From Pseudomonadota bacterium (GTDB lineage: Bacteria > Pseudomonadota > Alphaproteobacteria > Rhizobiales > Xanthobacteraceae), in contig JAFEFL010000042.1 of NCBI GenBank assembly GCA_018240595.1, positions 1-64,000 on the forward strand: a stretch of 64,000 nucleotides of DNA, read 5' to 3'. The position numbers and the translations under genes were made by a program. Of the stretch, positions 52,263 through 62,872 are shown one piece after another (positions within the stretch are counted from its first letter, which is position 1; each line of letters begins with the position of its first letter). The notes beneath the pieces were generated by a model, which saw only the letters and a list, made by a program, of their open reading frames with translations, had not been told where the DNA came from and searched no databases.

Positions 52263-53483
52263 ATGGAGATTTACAACCGACGACCAACCGGCGCTAGCGA
52301 TGCCGGACCGCTCGCCCGACTGAGGCGTCTTGTGCTGGGCGACGCCTCCTGGACCGCGGAGCTCGCGGACATCCGCGACCATGAAGTCTTTGCCGCCCGG
52401 CTGATGGAGGGCGGCGGCACGCGAGGCTTGGCCATCACCGTCCGGCAGATCCGCGACGCGCTGCATGCCGATCCGCTGGGGCTGTCGCGTTTTGCTTTCG
52501 ACTGCGCCACGGAGCAGCGCTGGCCGCCGACGGGCTGGCTGCCCATTCACGTCAATCTGTTCGCGCCGCAGGCGACCGTCGATTGGGCCTATGTCGGTGC
52601 GCAGCCGCTGAGCGCTCCGTTCTTTGCAGAGACTGTGCAGGACGCGACGGCTCGGCCACTCAATCAGTTGATCCCCTACCGCATGACGCTCTCGGATTTC
52701 GTCGCCGACGCTCCGCACCATGCGGCGGGAGCCGCGCCGCCCGCGGGATTCATCTTCCACATGTCGCGCTGCGGTTCGACGCTCGTGTCGCAGATGCTGG
52801 CGCAAAGCGCGCGCCACATCGTGCTGTCCGAAGCCGCCCCGTTCGATGCCGGCGTCAGGATGGCGGACGCGGGTCTGCTGCGCGCGCTCGCCCTAGCTTA
52901 CGGCCGGCGGCGCAGCGGTATCGAACAACGCCTGTTCATCAAGCTCGACACCTGGCACGCCATGGCGCTGCCCTTGTTCGAGCAGGCGTTTTCCGATGTG
53001 CCCTGGGTGTTCCTTTTTCGCGATCCGGTCGAGGTGCTGGTGTCGCAGGCGCGCGAACCGGGCCCGCAATTGCTTCGGCAATTCGCGCCCCCGGCGCTTT
53101 ACGGCCTCGAGGACATCGCGGCCGAGCCGGACATCGAATACGCCGCGCGCGCGCTCGGCCGGATCTGCGGCGTCGCAGCCGACGCCTTGCCCTCCCCGCG
53201 GGGAATGGCGGTCAATTACCGCGATCTCCCCGGCGCGGCGGAACAACATATCCTGCCGCACTTCGGCGTCAGTCTCGAGGACAACGAATGCGCCGCGATG
53301 CGGGCCGCCGTCCGCTTCGACGCCAAGATGCCGTCGCACGTCTTCGCGGCGGACAGCGCCGCCAAACAGGCCGCCGCCCCTCCGGCCTTGCGCGACCTCG
53401 CCGACCGGACCTTGCGCGAGGTCATCGGCCGCCTCGACACCATCGCCGCACGCCGGCGGGCCGCCCTCGCGACTTTGCTTTGA
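52263..53483 (+). CDS. Sulfotransferase-like P-loop protein
   Basis: A 406-residue protein with a sulfotransferase P-loop FHMSRCGSTLVSQMLAQ (about 160-176) and a later VPWVFLFRDPVEVLVSQ (3'-phosphate-type RDP). The first 150 residues are a separate domain without a clear family signal. It lies at the end of the tail-collar/GNAT block and is the second sulfotransferase-like gene within 7 kb. The start at ATG 52263 has only a weak ribosome site, so it is approximate. Confidence 0.8.
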   Translation: MEIYNRRPTGASDAGPLARLRRLVLGDASWTAELADIRDHEVFAARLMEGGGTRGLAITVRQIRDALHADPLGLSRFAFDCATEQRWPPTGWLPIHVNLFAPQATVDWAYVGAQPLSAPFFAETVQDATARPLNQLIPYRMTLSDFVADAPHHAAGAAPPAGFIFHMSRCGSTLVSQMLAQSARHIVLSEAAPFDAGVRMADAGLLRALALAYGRRRSGIEQRLFIKLDTWHAMALPLFEQAFSDVPWVFLFRDPVEVLVSQAREPGPQLLRQFAPPALYGLEDIAAEPDIEYAARALGRICGVAADALPSPRGMAVNYRDLPGAAEQHILPHFGVSLEDNECAAMRAAVRFDAKMPSHVFAADSAAKQAAAPPALRDLADRTLREVIGRLDTIAARRRAALATLL

Positions 53484-53515
53484 CCTCGGCGGCGTCCGCC
53501 TGTAGGCGAAGGGCC

Positions 53516-55333
53516 ATGGCGCCCCCTCCCCTTTTGCAACTGACCGGAATCAAGCTGACCTTCGGCGGCACGCCGCTGTTGACCGGCGCCGACCTGTCGG
53601 TCTCGACCGGCGAGCGTGTGTCCCTGGTCGGCCGCAATGGCTCCGGCAAGTCGACGCTGCTCAAGATCGCCGCCGGCCAGGTCGAGCCCGACGCCGGCAC
53701 GGTTTTCGTGCAGCCGGGCGCGCTGGTGCGTTACCTGACGCAGGAGCCGGATTTCGGCGGCCACGCCACCACGCTTTCCTACGTCGAAGCCGGGCTGAAG
53801 CCGACCGACGATCATTACGTCGCCCGCCACTTGCTCGAAGAGCTCGGCATGACCGGCGAAGAAGACCCCTCGCATCTGTCCGGCGGCGAGGCGCGCCGCG
53901 TGTCGCTCGCACATGCGCTGGCGGCCGATCCCGACATCCTGCTGCTCGACGAGCCGACCAACCATCTCGATCTCACCACCATCGAATGGCTGGAAAAGGA
54001 TCTGGCGTCGCGCCGCACCGCGCTGGTCATCATCAGCCATGACCGCCGCTTCCTGTCCAACCTGACGCGCACCACGGTGTGGCTCGATCGCGGCACGACG
54101 CGGCGGCTCGACAAGGGCTTCGCCTTCTTCGAGGAATGGCGCGACCAGGTGCTGGCCGAGGAGGAGCGCGACCAGCACAAGCTCGACCGCAAGATCGCCG
54201 CCGAAGAACACTGGATGCGCTACGGCGTCACCGCGCGGCGCAAGCGCAACATGCGCCGCGTCGGCGAGCTCGCCGCCTTGCGCGAGCAGCGCAAAGGTTA
54301 TCGCGGTGCCGTGGGTGCCGCCGCCATCACTGCCGGCGCCGCCCAGCAGTCCGGCGCGCTGGTGATCGAGGCCAAGGATATTTCGAAAAGCTACGGCGAT
54401 CGCGCCATCGTCAAGGATTTCTCGCTGCGCGTCGCGCGCGGCGACCGCATCGGCATCGTCGGGCCGAACGGCACCGGCAAGACCACTTTGATCAACATGC
54501 TGATCGGCGCCGACGCGCCCGATTCCGGCAGCTTGAAGCTCGGCGCCAATCTGGCTGTCGCCACGCTCAACCAGCATCGCGACAGCCTCAACGCCGAGAC
54601 CACCGTCGCCGACGCGCTGACCGGCGGCGCCGGCGAGACCGTGATGGTCAACGGTCAGGCCAAACACGTCGTCAGCTACATGAAGGACTTTCTGTTCTCG
54701 CCCGAGCAGGCGCGCACGCCGCTCGGCAAATTGTCCGGCGGCGAGCGCGGCCGGCTGATGCTGGCGCAGGCACTGGCCAAGCCGTCGAACCTGCTGGTTC
54801 TGGACGAGCCGACCAACGATCTCGACATGGAGACGCTCGACGTTCTCGAGGAGACGATCAGCGACTATCCCGGCACCGTGCTGCTCATCAGTCACGACCG
54901 CGACTTCCTCGACCGGCTGGTGTCCGGCGTGATCGTGCCGGAAGGCGACGGCCGCTGGACCGAATATGCCGGCGGCTACTCCGACATGCTCAAGCAGCGC
55001 GGCGAGGATCTGTCGCGCGCCGCGGCGAAGGAGCCGCCGAAAGCCGAGATGCCGAAGGCCGCGAAGGCCATCGCCGACAAACCGGCGGGCAGACAGAAGC
55101 TGAGCTTCAAGCACAAGCACGCGCTCGAGACCTTGCCGAAAACAATCGAAGGGTTACAGGCCAAGGCCAGCGAACTGCAGGACAAGCTCAACGATCCGCA
55201 GCTCTATGTTCGCGACCGCGATGCCTTCGACAAGATCACCAAGGATCTCGGCGAAACCCAGCGCAAGCTCGCCGCCGCCGAAGATCAGTGGCTCGAACTG
55301 GAAATGATGCGTGAGGAGCTGGCGGGCGAGTAG
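53516..55333 (+). CDS. ABC-F family ATPase (Uup type)
   Basis: A 605-residue soluble ATPase with two nucleotide-binding domains: Walker A GRNGSGKS (about 39) and GPNGTGKT (about 318), signatures LSGGEARR and LSGGERGR, Walker B LLLDEPTNHLD and LVLDEPTNDLD. A linker rich in charged residues joins them, and a C-terminal coiled coil follows (LQAKASELQDKLNDPQLYVR). ABC-F proteins act on the ribosome and have no membrane domain, so this is not an exporter for the lasso product. Confidence 0.95.
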   Translation: MAPPPLLQLTGIKLTFGGTPLLTGADLSVSTGERVSLVGRNGSGKSTLLKIAAGQVEPDAGTVFVQPGALVRYLTQEPDFGGHATTLSYVEAGLKPTDDHYVARHLLEELGMTGEEDPSHLSGGEARRVSLAHALAADPDILLLDEPTNHLDLTTIEWLEKDLASRRTALVIISHDRRFLSNLTRTTVWLDRGTTRRLDKGFAFFEEWRDQVLAEEERDQHKLDRKIAAEEHWMRYGVTARRKRNMRRVGELAALREQRKGYRGAVGAAAITAGAAQQSGALVIEAKDISKSYGDRAIVKDFSLRVARGDRIGIVGPNGTGKTTLINMLIGADAPDSGSLKLGANLAVATLNQHRDSLNAETTVADALTGGAGETVMVNGQAKHVVSYMKDFLFSPEQARTPLGKLSGGERGRLMLAQALAKPSNLLVLDEPTNDLDMETLDVLEETISDYPGTVLLISHDRDFLDRLVSGVIVPEGDGRWTEYAGGYSDMLKQRGEDLSRAAAKEPPKAEMPKAAKAIADKPAGRQKLSFKHKHALETLPKTIEGLQAKASELQDKLNDPQLYVRDRDAFDKITKDLGETQRKLAAAEDQWLELEMMREELAGE

Positions 55334-55335
55334 CG

Positions 55336-56562
55336 TCAGCCAAACCGCGCGAGCGCAAACGGTTCCGCCGGGCATGACGGCGTCGCGCCGTCGACCAGAT
55401 CGGCGGTCAGACGCGCACTGCCGCAGGCCAAAGTCCAGCCGAGCATGCCCTGCCCCGTGTTGAGGAACAGTCCGGCGAGCGGCGACGGCCCGATCACCGG
55501 ACGGCTGTCCGGTGTCATCGGCCGCAGGCCGGCCCAAGGCTCGACGCCGTTGCTGGCTTGCAGACCGAGCGTATCGGCCGCCGCGTTCTTGAGCTGCGCA
55601 ATGCGCGCGGCCGAAGGCGTCGTGTCGTAACCCTGGAAATCGGCGAACCCGGCGACGCGCGTGGCGCCGCCAAGCGGCGCATAGACGATCTTGCGGCTGT
55701 AATCGGTGACGCTATGCATCAACGCCGGTGCGCCACCATCGGCAATGGTGATCGAGTGCCCCTTCACCGGATAGATCGGCAGATTGAAACCGCATGACCT
55801 GGCGAAGGCGCGCGCGCCGGAGCCGAGCGACAGCACGAACAGGTCGGCCTCGATGATGCCCTGATCGGTTTCGATGCCGATCATGCGCTGGTTCTTCGTC
55901 ACCGGGCGGCCGATCGCCGTCTTCATCCGCAGCTCGACGCGATTGGACTGGCCGAGCCGCGCGAAGAGCTGGTCGCAGAAGGCGCCGCAATCGCCGACCT
56001 GCTCCGACGCCGTATAGATGCCGCCGGCAAATTCGTCGGGCCGCAGCGTCAGTGCCGGTTCCAGCGCCAGGCATTGCTGCGGCGTCAGCACGTCCGAAAC
56101 ATCGCTCTCCTCGGGCCTTGCCGCCTCGAGATCGGATGGCTTGCGAAAAACCACCAGTTTGCCGGCGGTGCGCAGACCGAAGTCGAGCGGGACCTTGCCG
56201 AGCAGACGCTCGAGTTCCATGCGGCTGAGCTCGGCGAGCGCCAGTTGCGCCGCGGTGGTGCGCGCCACTTCGGCGCCGGTGCAGGCCTTGAGAAAACGCA
56301 GGCCCCAGCCGATCAGATCGCGGTCGAGCGACACCTTGATCGCGTTCTCGCCGGGGAACAGCAGTCCCGGCAATTGTCCCAGCATCTTCGGCGAAGCCAT
56401 CGGCGCGACGTAGCGATAGGACAGTTGCGCCCCATTGGCGCGGCTCGCCTCGGCGGCCGGGCCGCCGGCACGATCGATCAGCACCACGTCGTGGCCGGCT
56501 TCGGCCAGCCACCAGGCCGACGTCAGGCCGATCACCCCTGCGCCCAGAACGCCGATTTTCAT
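55336..56562 (-). CDS. D-amino-acid dehydrogenase/oxidase-like FAD protein (DadA family)
   Basis: A 408-residue flavoprotein. N-terminal MKIGVLGAGVIGLTSAWWLA is the FAD-binding GxGxxG fold, and VVLIDRAGGPAAEASRANGA matches DadA. Late GLRPMTPDSRPVIGPSP and FLNTGQGMLGWTLACGSA are typical of DadA C-termini. It oxidises D-amino acids to oxoacids at the membrane. It is convergent with the ABC-F gene by two bases and divergent from a LysR regulator. Confidence 0.9.
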   Translation of the reverse strand: MKIGVLGAGVIGLTSAWWLAEAGHDVVLIDRAGGPAAEASRANGAQLSYRYVAPMASPKMLGQLPGLLFPGENAIKVSLDRDLIGWGLRFLKACTGAEVARTTAAQLALAELSRMELERLLGKVPLDFGLRTAGKLVVFRKPSDLEAARPEESDVSDVLTPQQCLALEPALTLRPDEFAGGIYTASEQVGDCGAFCDQLFARLGQSNRVELRMKTAIGRPVTKNQRMIGIETDQGIIEADLFVLSLGSGARAFARSCGFNLPIYPVKGHSITIADGGAPALMHSVTDYSRKIVYAPLGGATRVAGFADFQGYDTTPSAARIAQLKNAAADTLGLQASNGVEPWAGLRPMTPDSRPVIGPSPLAGLFLNTGQGMLGWTLACGSARLTADLVDGATPSCPAEPFALARFG

Positions 56563-56692
56563 CGCCAACACAGCCCTTTCGTTGCGGCGCACCTTACGCC
56601 GCAGGGCCTTTCCGCCTCATGCAAAATTTGCATGATAGGATGGGCCGCGGGCGACTATCGTGCGCCCGGGCAGAGGGGTAGCGCGTCACGCC

Positions 56693-57649
56693 ATGGATTT
56701 CCGGTGGCTGCAGGATTTTTTGAGTCTGGCCGAGGTGAGCAACTTCACCGAGGCAGCGGCGACCCGTCACTCCTCGCAGCCGGCGTTCAGCCGCCGCATC
56801 CAGCAGCTTGAATCCTGGCTCGGCGTCGAACTGATCGACCGCTCCTGCTATCCGACGCGGTTGACGCCGGCTGGCGAGCGCTTCCGCCGCACCGCAGCCG
56901 ACATCATCCAGCAAATGGTGGACGCCCGCGCCGTGGTGCACGGTGAACCGGCGCTCGGTCATGAAGTCATTACCTTCGCGTTGCCGCACTCGCTGGCGAT
57001 CTCGCGCTTTCCGGAATGGTGGAAGACCTGGCACGAAGTCACCGGCGCGTCCGGCTGCCGCCTGCTCGCCAGCAATGTGCATGACGCGGTGACCGCGCAT
57101 GTCGCCGGCGCCGCCGACGTGCTGCTGGTGTTTCATCACGCACAGCAGCCGATCTTCCTCGATCCCGATCATTACGATCGCATCGCCATCGCCAGCGAAT
57201 GGTTCCGTCCCTATGTCGCGGTCAAGCGCGGCGAACCGGCTTTCAAGCTGCCGGGCACGGCCAAGCATCCGTTCCCGCTGATCAACTATTCGCCCAACAC
57301 CTTCATGGGCCGCATGGTCGATCTCATCATGCAGTCGGCGCCCAACCCGGTGCATGCCTTCAAGGCCTGCGAATCCGATCTCGCCAGCGCCATCCATAAT
57401 CTCATCGTCGGCGGCCACGGCATCGGCTGGCTGCCGGAATCGGCCGCCGCCGAAGCGGTGGCCGAGGGCAAGATCAAGGCCGCCGGCGATAATCGCTGGT
57501 CCGTGCCGTTTACGATCTTCGCCTTCTGCGACCGCTCGCGCAGCGGTCCCGCCGTGCAGCGCCTGATGGCGCATTTGCGCAAATCGCCCGTTGTCTTCCT
57601 CGCCGACGGCAAGAAGCCGGCGGCGCTCGCTTCAGGATCGCGCTCATGA
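56693..57649 (+). CDS. LysR-family transcriptional regulator
   Basis: A 318-residue regulator. The N-terminal HTH is FLSLAEVSNFTEAAATRHSS with QPAFSRRIQQLESWLGVELI, followed by a type 2 periplasmic-binding-like effector domain. It is translationally coupled to a downstream aminotransferase (ATGA overlap) and divergent from the dadA-like gene, so it probably controls one or both. The ribosome site is weak. Confidence 0.92.
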   Translation: MDFRWLQDFLSLAEVSNFTEAAATRHSSQPAFSRRIQQLESWLGVELIDRSCYPTRLTPAGERFRRTAADIIQQMVDARAVVHGEPALGHEVITFALPHSLAISRFPEWWKTWHEVTGASGCRLLASNVHDAVTAHVAGAADVLLVFHHAQQPIFLDPDHYDRIAIASEWFRPYVAVKRGEPAFKLPGTAKHPFPLINYSPNTFMGRMVDLIMQSAPNPVHAFKACESDLASAIHNLIVGGHGIGWLPESAAAEAVAEGKIKAAGDNRWSVPFTIFAFCDRSRSGPAVQRLMAHLRKSPVVFLADGKKPAALASGSRS

Positions 57650-58968
57650 CCCATGTAATGCACCGCCAGATCGGCAAGGATTATCCGGTCGCTGTGCGCG
57701 GTGAAGGCGTCCACATCTACGATTCGACCGGCAAGCAATATATCGACGCCTCCGGCGGCGCCGCCGTGTCCTGCCTCGGCCATGGCCACAAGGATGTCAT
57801 CGACGCCATCAAGACGCAGCTCGACAAGATCGAGTTTGCGCACACCAGTTTCTTCACGACGCCGGCGCTGGAAGAACTCGCTGACGATCTCGCCGCCCAT
57901 GCGCCGCCCGGCCTGACGCATACCTTCTTCGTCAGCGGCGGCTCGGAAGCGATCGAGGCGGCTATCAAGATGGCGCGTCAGGTCGCTGTCGAACGCGGCG
58001 AGCCGCAGCGGCGCCATCTCATCTCGCGGCGCCAGAGCTATCACGGCATCACCTTCGGCGCGCTGGCGATCGGCGGCCGGCCCTCGGCGCGGCGGGACTT
58101 CTCGCCGCTGCTGGTCGAGACGCATCATGTATCGCCGGTCTACGAATATCGCGACCGCAGCGCCGGTGAGACATCAGAGGCTTACGGCGAGCGCCTGGCG
58201 CAGGAACTCGAGGCCAAGATCGACGAACTCGGCAGCGGCAATGTGCTCGCTTTCATCGCCGAGACCGTCGTCGGCGCCACGCTCGGCGCGGTGCCGGCGG
58301 TGCCGGGCTATTTCAAGCGCGTGCGCCAGATCTGCGACAGGCACGGCGTGCTGCTGATCCTCGACGAGGTGATGTGCGGCATGGGCCGCACTGGCACGCT
58401 GCACGCCTGCGAGCAGGAAGGCATCGCGCCCGACCTGATGGCCATCGCCAAGGGTCTCGGCGGCGGCTTCATGCCGATCGGCGCGCTGATGATGTCGGGC
58501 CAGATCTTCGACATCATCGCCAAGGGTTCCGGCGCCTTCCAGCACAGCCACACTTACACCGGTCACCCGTTGTCCTGCGCCGCAGCACTGGCGGTGCAGC
58601 GCATCATCCGCCGCGACAACCTGCTTGCCAATGTGAAGACCCAGGGCGCCTTTCTGGCGCGGCGGCTGCATGAGCGCTTCGGCAATCATCCTTTCGTCGG
58701 CGACGTGCGCGGGCGCGGCCTGTTCCAGGGCATCGAGATCGTCGCCGATCGCGGCACCAAGGAACCGTTCGATCCGGCGCGCAAGCTGCACGCCAAGATC
58801 AAGCAGGAAGCGATGGCGCGCGGCCTCATGGTCTATCCGATGGGTGGAACCGTGGACGGCAAGCGCGGCGACCATGTGCTGATGGCGCCGCCATTCATCA
58901 GCGATAGCGATACGATCGATCAAATAGTTGAAAGACTCGGCGAAGCCGTCGATGCCGCAATTGGCTGA
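57646..58968 (+). CDS. Class III PLP-dependent aminotransferase
   Basis: A 440-residue enzyme. PLP-site features are [15 protein letters not shown] (Asp bridging the pyridine N) and the Lys of [37 protein letters not shown] at the N-terminus is typical of omega-amino-acid transaminases. Next to a DadA-like oxidase, it suggests amino acid or amine catabolism. It overlaps the LysR gene by four bases and precedes a TAXI-TRAP system. Confidence 0.93.
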   Translation: MTHVMHRQIGKDYPVAVRGEGVHIYDSTGKQYIDASGGAAVSCLGHGHKDVIDAIKTQLDKIEFAHTSFFTTPALEELADDLAAHAPPGLTHTFFVSGGSEAIEAAIKMARQVAVERGEPQRRHLISRRQSYHGITFGALAIGGRPSARRDFSPLLVETHHVSPVYEYRDRSAGETSEAYGERLAQELEAKIDELGSGNVLAFIAETVVGATLGAVPAVPGYFKRVRQICDRHGVLLILDEVMCGMGRTGTLHACEQEGIAPDLMAIAKGLGGGFMPIGALMMSGQIFDIIAKGSGAFQHSHTYTGHPLSCAAALAVQRIIRRDNLLANVKTQGAFLARRLHERFGNHPFVGDVRGRGLFQGIEIVADRGTKEPFDPARKLHAKIKQEAMARGLMVYPMGGTVDGKRGDHVLMAPPFISDSDTIDQIVERLGEAVDAAIG

Positions 58969-59083
58969 TGACATCGACGCGAATGGGAATTACGCATTGC
59001 GGTCATTGACCGTAATGCGTGACAATGCGTGCCTGAGGCATGCAAAGCGTAAATCAACTAAACCAGGTTGGAGGGAGTTGAAT

Positions 59084-60058
59084 ATGACGAAGAAGATGTT
59101 GACCGGCGGCCTTGCCGCGGCCGGCTTGATCGCGCTGATGTCCGGCATCACGCCGGCTGCCGCGCAGCAGAAGTTCGTGACCATCGGCACCGGCGGCGTT
59201 ACCGGCGTGTACTACGCGGTCGGCGGCGCGGTGTGCCGTCTGATGAACAAGGATCGCGCCACCACCGGCATCCGCTGCTCGGTGGAGTCGACCGGCGGTT
59301 CGGTGTTCAACGTCAACGCCATCAAGACCGGCGAACTCGACTTCGGCCTGACGCAGTCCGACGTGCAGTACAACGCCGCCAAGGGCGAAGGTCAGTTCAA
59401 GGGCAAGGCGGACCCCGATCTGCGCGCCGTGTTCTCGGTGCATCCGGAGCCGTTCACCGTGCTGTCGCGCAAGGAAGCGAACATCGCCAAGTTCGAAGAC
59501 TTCAAGGGCAAGCGCTTCAACGTCGGCAATCCGGGTTCGGGCACCCGCGCCTCGATGGAAGAGCTGCTGACGAAGATGGGCTGGAAGCTGTCGGACTTCT
59601 CGCTGGCCGCCGAGCTGAAAGCCGACGAGCAGGGCACCGCGCTCTGCGATAACAAGATCGACGGGTTCTATTACGGCGTCGGCCATCCGTCGGCCGCGAT
59701 CCAGGACCCGACCACCTCGTGCGGCGCCAAGCTGGTGCCGCTGACCGGCCCGGCCGTCGATGCGCTGCTCAAGGAGCATCCGTATTACGCCAAGGCGACG
59801 ATCCCGGGCGGCATGTATGCCAACAACCCGAACCCGACCGACACCTACGGCGTGCTGGCGACCGTCGTCACCTCCGCCAAGGTGCCGGAAGCGACCGTCT
59901 ATGCGATGACCAAGGCCGTGTTCGACAACTTCGACGAGTTCAAGAAGCTGCATCCGGCCTTCGCCAACCTCGACCCGAAGAAGATGGTCAAGGACGGCCT
60001 GTCGGCGCCGCTGCATCCGGGCGCCATCAAGTACTTCAAGGAAAAGGGCTGGATGTAA
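59084..60058 (+). CDS. TAXI-family TRAP transporter substrate-binding protein
   Basis: A 324-residue periplasmic protein. The signal peptide covers residues 1-27 (to PAAAQ). TAXI features are [60 protein letters not shown]. Family members bind carboxylates such as glutamate. GGAGGGAG precedes the ATG. A hairpin lies between it and the permease gene. Confidence 0.94.
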   Translation: MTKKMLTGGLAAAGLIALMSGITPAAAQQKFVTIGTGGVTGVYYAVGGAVCRLMNKDRATTGIRCSVESTGGSVFNVNAIKTGELDFGLTQSDVQYNAAKGEGQFKGKADPDLRAVFSVHPEPFTVLSRKEANIAKFEDFKGKRFNVGNPGSGTRASMEELLTKMGWKLSDFSLAAELKADEQGTALCDNKIDGFYYGVGHPSAAIQDPTTSCGAKLVPLTGPAVDALLKEHPYYAKATIPGGMYANNPNPTDTYGVLATVVTSAKVPEATVYAMTKAVFDNFDEFKKLHPAFANLDPKKMVKDGLSAPLHPGAIKYFKEKGWM

Positions 60059-60070
60059 ATCCGGCGCGAA

Positions 60071-60099
60071 CAGGGGGCGGCTCACCGGCCGCCCCCTGC
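60071..60099 (+). terminator. Hairpin between TAXI binding protein and TRAP permease
   Basis: CAGGGGGCGGC-tcaccg-GCCGCCCCCTG followed by CTTTCC. Probably a partial terminator that keeps binding-protein levels above permease. The rest of the 203-base gap shows nothing else clear. Confidence 0.65.
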
Positions 60100-60261
60100 T
60101 TTCCTTGCAGCACGATCGCGAAGGGCGGACGCCGTCTTTCGCAATCCTGCTCAGACAGGACGGCGCAGGCATGAAACCTGCCGCCACCAAGGTTCATCAA
60201 CAGACGGCGGCAACGCCGCGCATTTTTACGGCGCTTTGACGCGCCGCGAGGGGATCCAATT

Positions 60262-62850
60262 ATGACAGACGCTCATAAAGCGACCGCAACGCGCGAAGAA
60301 CTCGATGCCATGGTCGCGGAAGCCGACACCGGCGCACGCAAGCCCGTCGGCATGGTCAAGCATCTGGTGTTCGGCATCGCGCTGGCCTGGGCCTTGTTCC
60401 AGCTCTGGTACGCCTCGCCGCTGCCCTACATGCTCAACTTCGGCGTCATCAACGACGGCCAGGCGCGCATCGTTCACCTGGCCTTCGCCTTCACGCTGGC
60501 GCTGACCAGCTTCCCCGCATTCAAGACGTCGCGCCGCGACGCGGTGCCGTTCTATGACTGGATCCTCGTCGTGGCCGCGCTGGTCTCGACGCTTTATCTC
60601 CTCGTCTTCTACAACGACATCGCGCAACGCCCCGGCCTGCCGACCACCGCCGATATCGCCGTCTCGGTGATCGGCGTGCTGGTGCTGCTGGAAACCGCGC
60701 GCCGCGCCGTCGGCCCGGCGCTGGCGATCATCGCGGCGATCATGGTCGTCTACATTTTCGCCGGTCCGTACCTGCCCGGCCTGATGGGCCACAAGGGCGC
60801 GACCTTGTCGCGCGCCTCGTCGCAAATGTGGCTGACGTCGGAAGGCATCTTCGGCGTCGCGCTCGGCGTCTCGACCAACGTCGTGTTCTTCTTCGTGCTG
60901 TTCGGCAGCCTGCTCGAGCGTGCCGGCGCCGGCAATTACTTCATCCAGCTCGCCTTCGCCATGCTCGGCACCTTCCGCGGCGGCCCGGCCAAGGCCGGCG
61001 TCGTCGCCTCCGGCATGACCGGCATGATCTCCGGCTCGTCGATCGCCAACACCGTGACGACCGGCACCTTCACCATCCCGCTGATGAAGCGCGTCGGCTA
61101 CTCCGCCGTGAAAGCCGGCGCCATCGAATGCGCCGCCGGCGTCAACGGCCAGCTGATGCCGCCGGTGATGGGCGCCGCCGCGTTCCTCATCGCCGAATAT
61201 GTCGGCATTCCCTATGCCGACGTGGTGAAGCACGCCTTCCTGCCGGCGTTCCTCACTTACGGCGCGCTGTTCTACATCGTCGACATCGAGGCGGCGAAAG
61301 CCGGCATGCGCGGCCTGCAGCGCTCGTCGACCGCGCCGCTGCGCTACAGCCTGCTGCGCGCGCTGATGACCATCTGCGGCATCATCATCCTCAGCGGTGT
61401 CGTCTATTACACCGTGGGCTGGATCAAGGTCTGGTTCGGCGAGGCGGCGAGCTGGGTGCTCGGCGTCGGCCTCGTCGCCGCCTATGTCGGCCTGCTCTGG
61501 AACAAGGCCAAGCATCCCGACCTGCCGCAGGACGATCCGAGCAAGGCCATCATCAAGGTGCCGGACTTCTATGAGACGGCGCGCACCGGGCTGCATTATC
61601 TCCTGCCGGTCGTGGTGCTGATCTGGTGCCTCATGATCGAGGAACTGTCGCCGGGCCTGTCGGCCTTCTGGGGCACCATGTTCCTGATCTTCATCATGGT
61701 GACGCAGCGACCGGTCGTCGCCTACTTCCGCGGCGAGCACACTTTGGGTGCCCGCGTCCGCGAAGGCATCGACGATCTGATTGCCGCCTTCGAATCGGCC
61801 TCGCGCAACATGACCTCGGTCGGCATCGCCACCGCGGCGGCCGGCATCATCGTCGGCACCGTGGCGCTCACCGGCATCGGCCTCGTCATGACCGAGATCG
61901 TCGAGGCCGCTTCCGGCGGCAGCCTGATCATCATGCTGATCCTGACTGCCTTCATCTGCCTGCTGCTCGGCATCGGCATGCCGACGACCGCGAACTATGT
62001 CGTGGTCGCGACGCTGATGGCGCCGGTGCTGGTCGAGGTGGCGCAGCAGAACGACCTTGCGGTGCCGCTGGTCGCCGTGCACATGTTCGTCTTCTACTTT
62101 GGCCTGATGGCGGACGTGCACCCGCCCGTCGGATTGGCCGCTTACGCGGCGGCGGCCATCTCCGGCGCCGATCCGATCAAGACCGGCCTGCAGGGCTTCT
62201 GGTACGAGATCCGCACCGGGCTCCTGCCCTTCATCTTCATCTTCAACACCGAACTCCTGCTCATCGACATCGGCGGCTACGGCAACCTGTTCCTGGTCGT
62301 CGCGTGCTCGATCATCGCCATGGCGTGTTTCGTGGCGGCGACGCAGAACTGGCTGCTGACGCGTAACCGCTGGTACGAGAACATCGCGTTGCTGCTGATC
62401 TGCTTCACGCTGTTCCGCCCCGGCTTCTGGCTCGACAAGTTCCAGGATCCGTTCATCGATCGCCCGGCGACCGATCTCGTCGCCATGGCGAACTCGACGC
62501 CGGTCGACGACACGCTGCGCTTCCGCGTCAAGAGTCAGTCGCGCGCCGGCGAGGACGTCGTGAAGCTCGTCCGCCTGACGGTGAAGGAAGGCAAGGACGG
62601 CATGGAGCGCCTGCAGAAGTCGGGTATCGGTCTGTCGCGGCTGCCGGGTCCGGTGATGATCCAGACGGTGCGCTTCGGCAGCGAAGCGGCGAAATACGGC
62701 CTCGCGCCGGGCGACGAAGTCACCGCGGTACTCGTCGCCGCCGATCGGCCGAACCGCTACTGGTTTGCGCTGCCGGCTCTGCTGCTGCTCGCCGGCATCG
62801 TCTTCATGCAGCTGCGCCGCAAGGCACCGCGTCTGGCGCTGGCGCGCTGA
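60262..62850 (+). CDS. TRAP transporter fused permease (small and large membrane subunits)
   Basis: An 862-residue membrane protein in which the four-helix Q-type part (about 30-190) is fused to the twelve-helix M-type part. Signatures are GVALGVSTNVVFFFVLFGSLLERAG, GPAKAGVVASGMTGMISGSS, GMPTTANYVVVATLMAPVLV and HMFVFYFGLMADVHPPVGLA. The C-terminal DUF3394-like domain (about 755-835) is common in fused TAXI-type permeases. It works with the TAXI protein upstream. Confidence 0.95.
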   Translation: MTDAHKATATREELDAMVAEADTGARKPVGMVKHLVFGIALAWALFQLWYASPLPYMLNFGVINDGQARIVHLAFAFTLALTSFPAFKTSRRDAVPFYDWILVVAALVSTLYLLVFYNDIAQRPGLPTTADIAVSVIGVLVLLETARRAVGPALAIIAAIMVVYIFAGPYLPGLMGHKGATLSRASSQMWLTSEGIFGVALGVSTNVVFFFVLFGSLLERAGAGNYFIQLAFAMLGTFRGGPAKAGVVASGMTGMISGSSIANTVTTGTFTIPLMKRVGYSAVKAGAIECAAGVNGQLMPPVMGAAAFLIAEYVGIPYADVVKHAFLPAFLTYGALFYIVDIEAAKAGMRGLQRSSTAPLRYSLLRALMTICGIIILSGVVYYTVGWIKVWFGEAASWVLGVGLVAAYVGLLWNKAKHPDLPQDDPSKAIIKVPDFYETARTGLHYLLPVVVLIWCLMIEELSPGLSAFWGTMFLIFIMVTQRPVVAYFRGEHTLGARVREGIDDLIAAFESASRNMTSVGIATAAAGIIVGTVALTGIGLVMTEIVEAASGGSLIIMLILTAFICLLLGIGMPTTANYVVVATLMAPVLVEVAQQNDLAVPLVAVHMFVFYFGLMADVHPPVGLAAYAAAAISGADPIKTGLQGFWYEIRTGLLPFIFIFNTELLLIDIGGYGNLFLVVACSIIAMACFVAATQNWLLTRNRWYENIALLLICFTLFRPGFWLDKFQDPFIDRPATDLVAMANSTPVDDTLRFRVKSQSRAGEDVVKLVRLTVKEGKDGMERLQKSGIGLSRLPGPVMIQTVRFGSEAAKYGLAPGDEVTAVLVAADRPNRYWFALPALLLLAGIVFMQLRRKAPRLALAR

Positions 62851-62872
62851 AGCGCCATTGCCACGACCAACG

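Noticed and set aside
53516..55333. ABC-F ATPase as exporter (D protein) of the lasso product
   Set aside because: It has two soluble NBDs and no membrane segments; Uup-type ABC-F proteins act on ribosomes.
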